Assembly (NCBI GenBank): GCA_002305125.1
Contig: DBQG01000031.1
Location: forward strand, 3,971 to 16,777
Direction of reading: 5' to 3'
Source: Patescibacteria group bacterium UBA1400
GTDB taxonomy: Bacteria > Patescibacteriota > Microgenomatia > UBA1400
Length of the DNA: 12,807 nucleotides
Shown here: positions 1 to 6,913 of the stretch, piece by piece
Layout: each line of letters begins with the position of its first letter
Position numbering within the stretch: the first letter of the stretch is position 1
Program-made: the position numbers and the translations under genes
Notes under the pieces: model-generated
Databases searched by the model: none
Told to the model about the DNA's origin: nothing
What the model saw: the letters and a program-made list of their open reading frames with translations, nothing else

Positions 1-611
1 TAACGTTCCAGGCCTGCCACCATTAAAAGCTGTTTGTACTGCTGGGGCGATTGAGGCAAAGCATAAAAGTGGCCTTTTTGCAGCCTTGAAGGCACTAAAA
101 AGTCCCTGGCTCCTTCAGGAGTGGATTTAGACAAAAAAGGCGTTTCCACTTCCACAAAATCTTCAGCATGCAGATAGTTTCTGATATGAGTTATAACCCT
201 ATCCCTAATGCGCAAATTTTTTAAAAGACGCTGTCTTCTAAGATCAAGATAGCGGTATTTTAATCTTACGGCTTCATTTATATCATAACCGTCTCCGGAA
301 ATGGGAAAAGGCAGTTCTTTGGCTGAAGCCAAAACCTTAACCTCCCGGGCTTCAACTTCAATCTTACCGGTGGCCAGATTAGGATTAACCATATTGTCAG
401 GCCTGTTTTTAACCAGGCCTTTAACCTCAACTACCGACTCATTGGTTAAATTGGCAGCCTTCTGGGAAAAAACCACCTGAACCAAACCGGAGCGGTCACG
501 CAGATCAAAAAAGACAATCTTGCCATGATCCCGCAGACTATCAACCCAACCCTGAAGCAAAACTTCTTCACCCACTTTATCGCTGGTATCTTTTACTAAA
601 TTTCTTTTCAT
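1..611 (-). CDS. aspS: Aspartyl-tRNA synthetase, N-terminal part (cut by window start)
   Basis: This class II synthetase charges tRNA with aspartate in the cytoplasm. About 203 residues are visible, starting MKRNLVKDTS; the rest lies left of the window. Residues about 17-95 form the OB-fold anticodon-binding domain (GWVDSLRDHG, FFDLRDRSGLVQVVF, NPNLATGKIEV). The catalytic domain then begins with motif 1-type sequence (RLKYRYLDLRR, FVEVETPFL, TPEGARDFLVPSR) and the very conserved FYALPQSPQQYKQLLM. His29 sits in RDHG, where family knowledge links His to non-discriminating enzymes that also make Asp-tRNA(Asn), and Leu to discriminating ones; that reading is an inference. The start at 611 fits the family N-terminus. 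It has no Shine-Dalgarno sequence, but a good promoter ends only a few bases upstream. It lies 69 nt downstream of recJ on the same strand. Confidence 0.96.
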   Translation of the reverse strand, partial: MKRNLVKDTSDKVGEEVLLQGWVDSLRDHGKIVFFDLRDRSGLVQVVFSQKAANLTNESVVEVKGLVKNRPDNMVNPNLATGKIEVEAREVKVLASAKELPFPISGDGYDINEAVRLKYRYLDLRRQRLLKNLRIRDRVITHIRNYLHAEDFVEVETPFLSKSTPEGARDFLVPSRLQKGHFYALPQSPQQYKQLLMVAGLER

Positions 612-622
612 AAAACTAACTT

Positions 623-651
623 ATTTTATTCTTTATTGCTTCTCTTGACAA
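623..651 (-). promoter_or_regulatory. Predicted aspS promoter with near-leaderless start
   Basis: On the minus strand TTGTCA (651-646) is followed after exactly 17 nt by TAAAAT (628-623). Each differs from the sigma-70 consensus at one position. Transcription would start near 616, leaving a leader of about 5 nt before the aspS ATG (611-609), with no Shine-Dalgarno sequence. It lies in the recJ-aspS gap, so aspS probably has its own promoter as well as possible read-through from recJ. Confidence 0.6.
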
Positions 652-680
652 GAAGAAATTTGGGGAACAGAAACCCTTTA

Positions 681-2366
681 TCAAACCTTAAGGTCTTTTA
701 CCATTAACTGTAAAGAATGGTTGTTATTCCAACTATTTTTTTCCAAACTGAAGCAGACGTCAATCAGTTTCCCCGGCTTTAGCTGTTTAGCTTTTTTTCC
801 CTGTTTAAAAGCTATGGCCTCAAAAACAGCGCCGGTCTTATCATTAACAAGGTTTAATTTTAAATGATCTCCGTTTCTGCCCACTGTTTTAACCTGCCCT
901 ACTTTTGCCTTTTCAAGACTGAAAACAGGTCTGGGATTACCCAAGCCAAAAGGAGAAAACTGCTGCAGCTGGTCAAAAAGCTCCCAGCTTAAATCTTCAA
1001 AACCAAGCTGTAGATCAATTTTTACCCGAGGCACCAAAAGCTCATCTTTGATCTCTTTTCTGGCTTCCGCTTCTATTTTTTGCTTAAGCTTAGTTATATT
1101 TTCTGTTTTAAGATTAAAACCGGCTGCCATCGGATGCCCTCCCACATCTTCAAACAAATCGTCAAACTTTCTTAAAAATTTGATAATGTTAAAACCGTCT
1201 ATGGATCTGGCCGAACCTTTGGAAAACTCATCTTCCTGGCTGATTACCAGAGCCGGGCGGTAATACTCATCAACCAGTCTGCCGGCCACCAAGCCCACGA
1301 TTCCCTGATTATAAGAAGAACTGGCAACAATAATAATTTTCTCCTTAGCTTGTTTTTGTTTCCAACTTTCCAAGGCATGTTCCAGAGTGGTTTCGGTTAA
1401 CTGTTTTCTTTGCCTATTGGTTAAACCCAGCTGATCAGCCAGCAATACTGCCCTGTCAGGACTGTTAGTACAAAGAAGACGCAAAGACTGCAAAGCATCC
1501 TCAAGCCTGCCCATGGCATTAATTCTTGGTCCGATAATAAAGCCCACATGATAAGTGCCGATCTCTTTTTGCTCAACCTGAGCTTCCCGGCATAAAGCTT
1601 TTATGCCTGCCCTCTGTGTCTGCTGCAGCTCCTCAATCCCAAATTTAATAAGACTTCTGTTCGGCCCTAAAACCGGCATCATGTCGGTAATGGTCCCCAA
1701 GCATGCCAGCTCTAAAGAGTTTGACTTCTTAAACTCCTTCAGCTGACCGGAAAATTGACTGAAAATCTCTTTGGCTAAAAACCAGGCTACGCCGGAACCG
1801 GCTATCTGATCGGTACAAACAAGGCTTAAGGCCTGAGGAAGCTTTTTAGCAGGCTGATGGTGATCAGTAATAATAACGTCAATACCTTGTTTTTTGGCCC
1901 ACTCAACCCCTTCAAAAGCCACAATACCGTTATCAACCGTAATAATCAGCCGGGGATCAAACTTCTTTTTTACCTCATCTATGCCCAGTTTATTCAAACC
2001 GTAGCCATGAATCTCCCTTGAGGGAATAAAAGGCATAACCTTGGCTTTAAGGCTGTGCAGAGTTTCCCATAAAATGGCCGTGGCACAGATGCCGTCGGCA
2101 TCATAGTCACCATAAACCACAATGCTTTCTTTTTGAGCTAGAGCCTGCTTGATTCTTTGCAAAGCTTTTTTAACGGCTAAAGATTTAATTCCAACTGATT
2201 GATAGGAAAGAGAGTAAGGGTCTTGGGGAAATAAAAACTCTTTTTTCTCAGCCTCGGTTTTAATCCCCCTGTTTAACAGTAAAGTTTTTACTATCCTGTC
2301 TCTTCTTTGATTGATATCCGTTAATGCTGCCGACAGTTTGGTTTTTATTTCCCACTTCTTGTTCAT
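681..2366 (-). CDS. recJ: Single-stranded-DNA-specific exonuclease RecJ
   Basis: RecJ degrades single-stranded DNA 5' to 3' in recombination and repair, using metal ions held by DHH-family motifs. With a start at 2366 (MNKKWEIK) the protein has 561 residues, near the usual length. Visible motifs are GDYDADG (86-92, Asp87 and Asp89), TVDNG (143-147), TDHH (167-170), LGTITDMMP (223-231), GPRINAMGRL (279-288), and the DHHA1 signature GGHPMAAGF (409-417). A C-terminal OB-like domain (about 450-561) opens with the FSPFGLGNPRP stretch. The segment between DHH and the AGSGVAW element is short compared with E. coli RecJ: VCTDQIAG replaces the longer NP-containing linker. An upstream ATG at 2384 would add six residues and overlap the cca start codon. 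I prefer 2366 because a TATCAT hexamer lies just upstream and the six extra residues look non-conserved. Confidence 0.95.
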   Translation of the reverse strand: MNKKWEIKTKLSAALTDINQRRDRIVKTLLLNRGIKTEAEKKEFLFPQDPYSLSYQSVGIKSLAVKKALQRIKQALAQKESIVVYGDYDADGICATAILWETLHSLKAKVMPFIPSREIHGYGLNKLGIDEVKKKFDPRLIITVDNGIVAFEGVEWAKKQGIDVIITDHHQPAKKLPQALSLVCTDQIAGSGVAWFLAKEIFSQFSGQLKEFKKSNSLELACLGTITDMMPVLGPNRSLIKFGIEELQQTQRAGIKALCREAQVEQKEIGTYHVGFIIGPRINAMGRLEDALQSLRLLCTNSPDRAVLLADQLGLTNRQRKQLTETTLEHALESWKQKQAKEKIIIVASSSYNQGIVGLVAGRLVDEYYRPALVISQEDEFSKGSARSIDGFNIIKFLRKFDDLFEDVGGHPMAAGFNLKTENITKLKQKIEAEARKEIKDELLVPRVKIDLQLGFEDLSWELFDQLQQFSPFGLGNPRPVFSLEKAKVGQVKTVGRNGDHLKLNLVNDKTGAVFEAIAFKQGKKAKQLKPGKLIDVCFSLEKNSWNNNHSLQLMVKDLKV

Positions 2367-2376
2367 ACGGTATAAT
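2349..2376 (+). promoter_or_regulatory. Predicted cca promoter, probably leaderless
   Basis: A perfect TATAAT (2371-2376) is followed by exactly 6 nt and then the cca ATG (2383-2385), so the expected transcription start is the A of the start codon. A partial -35, TTCCCA (2349-2354, 4 of 6 positions), lies 16 nt upstream within the first codons of recJ. There is no Shine-Dalgarno sequence before cca. Confidence 0.55.
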
Positions 2377-2380
2377 GATA
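2375..2380 (-). promoter_or_regulatory. Possible recJ -10 element
   Basis: TATCAT on the minus strand lies 8 nt before the preferred recJ ATG (2366-2364). No good -35 is visible at the expected distance. It overlaps the TATAAT of the opposite-strand cca promoter, so the two would compete for RNA polymerase. Weak on its own. Confidence 0.3.
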
Positions 2381-2382
2381 AC

Positions 2383-3783
2383 ATGTCAAAGTTTAAAATT
2401 CCTCTTTTGGTTAAAAAAGTTTTGCAAAAAATAGAGGAATCAGGTTTTCAGGGTTTTGTGGTCGGTGGGGGTGTAAGAGATTTACTAATGAACGCCAGTA
2501 TTTATGACTGGGACTTTACCACTAATGCCAAACCAGAACAAATTCAAAAGATCTTTCCCGAGTCTTTTTATGATAACAAGTTTGGTACTGTCGGCATTAC
2601 CGCCCAAGAACTAGCCGATCAATTTAACTTAAAAAATCACTCCTTTAAAGAAGAAAACATTAAACCCGAAGATGTCTTTGAAATCACCACCTTTAGAAGT
2701 GAAGGTATTTATTCTGACAAAAGACACCCCGATAAAGTTACCTGGGGTAAAAACCTGGAAGAAGATTTAAAAAGAAGAGATTTTACCATTAATGCCATGG
2801 CTTTAAGTTTAGAAAAAAATAACTGGAAGATAATTGATCCTTTTAAAGGCAGGCAAGACCTGAAAAATAAACTTATCAGAGCGGTTGGAGACCCCAATAA
2901 GCGCTTTGCCGAAGACGGACTAAGAATGATGAGAGCAATCAGAATCGCTACCCAGCTTAACTTCAGTCTGGAAGAAAAAACCCTGCAGGCTATAGTTGCC
3001 AACGCCGCTTTAATCAGCCAAATCAGCAATGAAAGAATAAGGGATGAACTTTTTAAAATTATCAAATCAGACTATCCCAGTGACGGTGTGAAAATGCTTT
3101 TTTCCAGTGGCCTGTTGGAGTTTATTATCCCGGAACTAGTTAGAACAAGAGGGGTTGAACAGGCCGGCCATCACACTAAAGATGTCTGGAACCACTCGCT
3201 TGACTCGCTAAAAGAATCACCCTCTAAAGACAAGATTGTTAGACTGGCTACCCTTCTTCATGATATCGGCAAACCCATTGCCTATAGGAAGCAAAACAAT
3301 AAAATTACTTTTTACGGCCATGAAGTGGTGGGAGAAAAAATAACCAGAAACATTGCCCAGCGCCTTAAACTGTCCAAAAAAGACTCTCAAAGACTGATTA
3401 GCCTCGTCAGGCACCATATGTTTATCTACACTCCGAAAATGACTGACAAGGCTATTAAAAGATTTATTAAAAGAGTGGGTAAGGAAAACATCAACGACAT
3501 GATTATGCTCAGAATCGGCGACAGAAAAGGAGGCGGCAGCAAAGCTACTTCCTGGAGATTAAGAGAACTACAGCAACGAATCGGAGAGCTGATGTACTCA
3601 CCTTTGGAAATAAAAGACTTAAAAGTAGACGGCCGGGACGTAATGAAGGTCCTTAACATCAAACCAGGTCCCAAAGTGGGCCAAACCCTGGAACATCTGT
3701 TTGAAGAAGTTTTGGAAGACGACCAAAAAAATAACCGAGAATATCTGCTTAAAAGAATAAAAGAACTTAAAAAAGAATTATAA
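2383..3783 (+). CDS. cca: tRNA CCA-adding enzyme (class II, with HD domain)
   Basis: This nucleotidyltransferase adds or repairs the 3' CCA end of tRNAs. The 466-residue protein starts MSKFKIPLLV. The palm has VVGGGVRDLL (27-36) and the metal-binding pair in YDWDFTT (Asp42, Asp44). A flexible-loop region and RRDFTINAMA (131-140) follow, then EDGLRMMRAIRIA (177-189), whose EDxxR form is typical of CCA-adding rather than poly(A) enzymes. An HD domain follows, with HH (263-264), LLHDIGKP (291-298), GHE (312-314) and RHH (343-345); this can give phosphatase or phosphodiesterase activity in relatives. The frame stays open upstream to 2311, but 2383 is chosen because the family N-terminus begins here and the extra residues are the antisense of recJ. 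A 5'-GGG-rich insertion is not needed to explain the reading frame; residues about 76-99 are a modest loop insertion. Confidence 0.93.
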   Translation: MSKFKIPLLVKKVLQKIEESGFQGFVVGGGVRDLLMNASIYDWDFTTNAKPEQIQKIFPESFYDNKFGTVGITAQELADQFNLKNHSFKEENIKPEDVFEITTFRSEGIYSDKRHPDKVTWGKNLEEDLKRRDFTINAMALSLEKNNWKIIDPFKGRQDLKNKLIRAVGDPNKRFAEDGLRMMRAIRIATQLNFSLEEKTLQAIVANAALISQISNERIRDELFKIIKSDYPSDGVKMLFSSGLLEFIIPELVRTRGVEQAGHHTKDVWNHSLDSLKESPSKDKIVRLATLLHDIGKPIAYRKQNNKITFYGHEVVGEKITRNIAQRLKLSKKDSQRLISLVRHHMFIYTPKMTDKAIKRFIKRVGKENINDMIMLRIGDRKGGGSKATSWRLRELQQRIGELMYSPLEIKDLKVDGRDVMKVLNIKPGPKVGQTLEHLFEEVLEDDQKNNREYLLKRIKELKKEL

Positions 3784-3875
3784 GCTAAATATTTTAAGTG
3801 AATCTCCCCCGAACTTGCGCTCCCTGTATCTTCTGGTTATAAATCTTTACCTTATCTCAATAGTTTTATATTATT
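3784..3875. other. Convergent intergenic gap, no terminator seen
   Basis: These 92 bp separate the 3' ends of cca (plus) and the histidine phosphatase gene (minus). I looked for a GC-rich hairpin followed by a T-run on either strand and found none. Only short A+T symmetric stretches and a repeated AATAGTTT (3859-3866 and 3878-3885) are visible. Confidence 0.6.
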
Positions 3876-4463
3876 CTAATAGTTTATCTTTTTAAAAGAC
3901 AAAACCTTTTTGCCTGTAAACTCCACCTTGGTAAGTCCAGATTTAGGAATATAAGTTAAAGTCTGGTCAAAATATTTGTTTAAACTGTCCTCAAAAAGTC
4001 CGTACATCAACACCATTAAAGGATCTCCATGAGAAACAATTAAAACTTTTTTTCCCTGATGTTTTGCCAGCACCTTTTCCAGAAATATAGACACGCGCTC
4101 AAACATCCGATCAATGGTTTCTCCGCCGTGCTGAAGATGAAAAGGATGAATAAAGGTATCTTCGCCCTTGCTGAAAAATTTTTTTAAACTCATTCCCTGA
4201 AAAGGTGTTTTTGTTTCTAAAATAAGGTCGGAAAAATTGGTTTTAAGCTTTAGTTTTTGGGCAACAATAGCAGCTGTCTGCCGGCATCTTAAAATCGGAC
4301 TGGAATAAATAACATCAAGACCCTCTCTTGCCAAAATTCTGGCCACATCTCTTATCTGTTTTCTTCCCTTGCCGCTTAAAGGAAAACCGGAAAGCCGGAA
4401 AGGAGCAATCTTTTTTCTATTGACATAATCTCCATGCCTGAGTAAAAAAACTATAGTTTTCAT
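3876..4463 (-). CDS. Histidine phosphatase family protein (phosphoglycerate mutase-like)
   Basis: A cytoplasmic phosphatase or mutase of the histidine phosphatase superfamily, 195 residues. Residues 8-11 (LRHG) carry the phospho-accepting His10 with Arg9. YSSPILRCRQTA (53-64) carries the second phosphate-pocket arginine. GGET (113-116) is the usual place for the acid residue, and VSHGD (143-147) gives the second catalytic His145. The substrate cannot be told from sequence; it could be a phosphosugar, a nucleotide or another phosphoester. Its ATG overlaps the secF stop codon in an ATGA arrangement and has no Shine-Dalgarno site, so it is probably translated by coupling to secF. It is the last gene of the leftward operon. 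Confidence 0.88.
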   Translation of the reverse strand: MKTIVFLLRHGDYVNRKKIAPFRLSGFPLSGKGRKQIRDVARILAREGLDVIYSSPILRCRQTAAIVAQKLKLKTNFSDLILETKTPFQGMSLKKFFSKGEDTFIHPFHLQHGGETIDRMFERVSIFLEKVLAKHQGKKVLIVSHGDPLMVLMYGLFEDSLNKYFDQTLTYIPKSGLTKVEFTGKKVLSFKKINY

Positions 4464-5353
4464 TTTTTTGTTTTTTTAAGCTTGGCTGCCAACTCATCCC
4501 ATAAAATAAGCAAAGGAGCAGCGGTAAAAGTGGAAGAGTAGGTTCCGGCCACTGTGCCGATAAGCAAAGCAAAAACAAACCACTTAATGGTCTCTCCGCC
4601 CAAAAGCCAAAGAGAGGTTAACATAAAAATAATTGTCATCGAATTATTAATAGACCTAGTTAAAGTTTCCACTACCGCCTTATTGACCAGGCTTTTAAAC
4701 TCTACCCTGGGATTTTTTCTAACCGATTCTCTTATCCGGTCATAAACAACCACCGTATCATGAACAGAAAAAGATAGAATAGTTAAAACAGCGGTAACAA
4801 ATAGGGTATCCACCTCCACTCTTAAAAAATGACCCAGCAGGGAAAAAGCGCCCAGCAAAATCAAGCTATCATGAAACATGGCAATAATAGCAGATACACC
4901 ATACTTTTTATCCTTAAACCTCCAGACAATATAAAACAGAATAAAACCTGATGCCAGGAAAATAGCGATTAAAGTTTTCCTTATCAGTTCTTTTCCTATG
5001 GTCGGTCCTACGGTTTCAAATCTAATCTCTTCCACTCCGGAAAAAGTCTGATTAAGACCTTGCAACAGCTGTTCTTTATCATTCTGCTGCAACCCGCCCA
5101 GCTTGAAAATATAAGTATTGTCACCTGATTTTTGCAAAGAACCCAGCTCAAATCCCTGTGCGGAAACTGTCTGCTCCACCTGATCCTGACGGTCTTTTAA
5201 ATCAACCGGAGATCTAACTTCCAAAACACTGCCACCGGTAAAATCTATGGCCGGCCGTAAACCCCAAAGCAGTAAAGAAACGAAAGAAGGAATTAAGAAC
5301 AATAAAGAAATGGCAAAATAAACTAGTTTGTACTTCATAAAATCAAGCTTCAT
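4460..5353 (-). CDS. secF: Protein translocase subunit SecF
   Basis: SecF works with SecD in the inner membrane, using the proton gradient to pull exported proteins through SecYEG. The 297-residue protein starts MKLDFMKYK. It has TM1 at about 9-31, the family element AIDFTGGSVLEV (35-46), a small extracytoplasmic domain ending FETVGPTIGKEL (112-123), and five further membrane segments (about 127-145, 152-174, 180-198, 236-252, 256-284). SFSVHDTVVVYDRIRE (194-209) matches the conserved proton-path motif, but with His198 where well-studied SecF proteins have Asn. The start at 5353 is chosen over upstream codons because an AAGGAG lies 4 nt before it; the longer frame would merely overlap secD. 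The start overlaps the last 11 nt of secD. Length is normal for a separate SecF. Confidence 0.95.
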   Translation of the reverse strand: MKLDFMKYKLVYFAISLLFLIPSFVSLLLWGLRPAIDFTGGSVLEVRSPVDLKDRQDQVEQTVSAQGFELGSLQKSGDNTYIFKLGGLQQNDKEQLLQGLNQTFSGVEEIRFETVGPTIGKELIRKTLIAIFLASGFILFYIVWRFKDKKYGVSAIIAMFHDSLILLGAFSLLGHFLRVEVDTLFVTAVLTILSFSVHDTVVVYDRIRESVRKNPRVEFKSLVNKAVVETLTRSINNSMTIIFMLTSLWLLGGETIKWFVFALLIGTVAGTYSSTFTAAPLLILWDELAAKLKKTKK

Positions 5354-6713
5354 ATTTCTCCTTTTCCTCTTTGGGCCGGTAAAACAATCTAACCAAAGTT
5401 CTGGTAACAAAAATACCGGTAAACAAACTGACTCCTATCCCTAAAGCTAAAGTAAGAGCAAAGCCCCGGACCATACCTGAGGTGTTTAAAAATCCCCAGT
5501 TGAAAGGATTAAAAAGCACAAACGCCGTAATAAGAGTGGTAATATTAGCATCTTTAATTGAATCCCAGGCCCGTCCAAATCCCAACTCCATAGCTACATT
5601 CAAAGGCTTACCCAACCATCTTTCCTCTTTGATTCTTTCAAAAATCAAGATATTTGAATCAACCGCCATGCCCACTGATAGAATAAATCCGGCAATGCCC
5701 GGTAGAGTTAAGGTTACAGGGATAAGCTTGTACAAAGCCAAGGTTACCAGACCATAAACAGATAAGGCCAAACAAGCTAAAAACCCTAAAAATCCATAAT
5801 TTAAAATCATAAACAGCATAACCGTCAGTAAACCGATCACTCCGGCCTTAACGCTTTTTTGCACCGACTCTTCTCCCAAGGTTGCACCAATGGTCCTTTG
5901 CTCCACTACTTTTAAAGGTACGGGTAAAGCTCCGGCATTAAGCTGAATGGCCAGATTCTGCGCTTCCTTAATCGTAAACCCGCCGCTAATAACCGCATTA
6001 CCGGTGGTAATCGGCTCATTAACCCTGGGAGCGGTCAAAGGAATATCATCAAGAAAAATAGCTACCGGCAAACCGACATTTTCTCCGGTTATAGAGGCAA
6101 AAGACTGTGCCCCCTCATTATTAAACTGCAAGCTGACAACCGGTTCACCAGTCTGCGGATCAAACTGAACTTCAGCTTTTTCAAGCTGACTGCCGGTTAA
6201 ACCTGTTTCCTGATAATCAAGAATCATGGCTGCTGAAGGAGTAGCTTTCTTATCTTCGGGTAAAGTCCTAAAATCCAGCTGAGCTGTTTTGCCAATCAGC
6301 TCAATAGCCTCATTAAGGTTACCGCTTCCGGGCAGTTCTACCAAAAGCCTATAATTTCCTTCTGTTTCCACTGTCTGTACCACTGTTTCGGAAACACCGT
6401 AAAGGTCAATTCTGCGTTGGATAACATCAGCTGCTCCGCGCAAAGCATTTTTCCTCTCACCTTCAGCAATCTTTGTCATATCAGCATCTAAAACCAAATG
6501 AGTACCTCCCTGAAGATCAAGACCTTTTTTAACTTCTAAATCTCTTTGAAAAGTAAAAGGGCCAAGGTTAAGGTTTATTTCCGGAGAAGAGATGGTTTTA
6601 TCAATATTAAAACTACCCAAAGAGAAGTTAAGGCGCCAGTTTTTAGGCAAAGCTATCACCAAACAAATACCCGTCAAAAACAAAATTAACCAAATGGCTT
6701 TTCTAGGACTCAT
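5343..6713 (-). CDS. secD: Protein translocase subunit SecD
   Basis: SecD is the partner of SecF in proton-driven protein export. The 456-residue protein has TM1 (about 6-22), then the conserved GLDLQGGTHLVL (64-75). A large extracytoplasmic P1 region (about 76-280) contains ADVIQRRIDLYGVSE and LPGSGNLNEA, with the typical NEPITTGNAVISGGFT element (232-247) and AIQLNAGALPVPL. Five C-terminal membrane segments follow (about 288-305, 308-327, 334-358, 388-403, 413-438). The LPGIAGFILSVGMAVDSN stretch (337-354) carries the key Asp352, followed by ILIFERIKEE. It is shorter than E. coli SecD (615) but normal for separate SecD proteins in many other bacteria. The start follows the AbrB-type gene by 5 nt. 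The protein ends inside the secF start region, so the two are translationally coupled. Confidence 0.96.
   Translation of the reverse strand: MSPRKAIWLILFLTGICLVIALPKNWRLNFSLGSFNIDKTISSPEINLNLGPFTFQRDLEVKKGLDLQGGTHLVLDADMTKIAEGERKNALRGAADVIQRRIDLYGVSETVVQTVETEGNYRLLVELPGSGNLNEAIELIGKTAQLDFRTLPEDKKATPSAAMILDYQETGLTGSQLEKAEVQFDPQTGEPVVSLQFNNEGAQSFASITGENVGLPVAIFLDDIPLTAPRVNEPITTGNAVISGGFTIKEAQNLAIQLNAGALPVPLKVVEQRTIGATLGEESVQKSVKAGVIGLLTVMLFMILNYGFLGFLACLALSVYGLVTLALYKLIPVTLTLPGIAGFILSVGMAVDSNILIFERIKEERWLGKPLNVAMELGFGRAWDSIKDANITTLITAFVLFNPFNWGFLNTSGMVRGFALTLALGIGVSLFTGIFVTRTLVRLFYRPKEEKEKYEA
5358..5363 (-). promoter_or_regulatory. Shine-Dalgarno site deciding the secF start
   Basis: AAGGAG on the minus strand lies inside the last codons of secD, 4 nt before the secF ATG (5353-5351). 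It fixes the secF start against longer in-frame alternatives up to 5410. Confidence 0.75.
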
Positions 6714-6718
6714 AATAA

Positions 6719-6913
6719 TTATCTTCTTTTTAAAAAGTTGCCGGCAATCGGAAGCTGCTGATGAACTCCGGAAAATTTATAAACAATTCTATTTTTATCC
6801 ATATTTTTTTTCACTTCAACTTCATCACCAGCTTTAATGCCGACATTTTTAATAAAATCTGCCGGAATAGTTACCCCCAGACTGTTGCCCACCCTGATTA
6901 CTTTCTGTTTCAT
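6719..6913 (-). CDS. SpoVT/AbrB-type DNA-binding protein
   Basis: A 64-residue swapped-hairpin AbrB/MazE-fold protein. Residues 3-36 give the family pattern: QKVIRVGNSLGVTIPADF, then VGIKAGDEVEV. A basic C-terminal tail (about 48-64, ending FLKRR) may be partly disordered. Such proteins dimerise and bind DNA, either as regulators or as antitoxins. The ATG overlaps the stop of the upstream nucleotidyltransferase gene by one base (TAATG), so the two are translationally coupled and probably made in fixed proportion. It may autoregulate the operon or neutralise its neighbour, but the sequence alone does not show which. No toxin of the MazF or VapC kind is adjacent. Confidence 0.85.
   Translation of the reverse strand: MKQKVIRVGNSLGVTIPADFIKNVGIKAGDEVEVKKNMDKNRIVYKFSGVHQQLPIAGNFLKRR

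Noticed and set aside
631..655. Inverted repeat CTTCT...AGAAG in the recJ-aspS gap as a terminator
   Set aside because: The stem is about 5 bp, A+T-leaning and not followed by a T-run on the transcribed strand; it coincides with the aspS -35 element instead.
2311..2382. N-terminal extension of the CCA-adding enzyme by 24 residues
   Set aside because: The extension is antisense to the recJ N-terminus, shows no family similarity, and the TATAAT promoter would lie inside it.
2709..3065. Open frame of 118 codons on the minus strand inside cca
   Set aside because: It is a shadow of the cca coding strand, with low-complexity hydrophobic composition, no start signal and no family resemblance.
3859..3887. 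Repeated AATAGTTT near the phosphatase stop codon as a possible operator or attachment site
   Set aside because: Only eight A+T-rich bases repeat once, which is expected by chance in such sequence, and no adjacent integrase or regulator gene supports it.
5354..5410. N-terminal extension of SecF by 19 residues
   Set aside because: It overlaps the secD C-terminus, has no Shine-Dalgarno support, and the family N-terminus with AAGGAG 4 nt upstream fits 5353.
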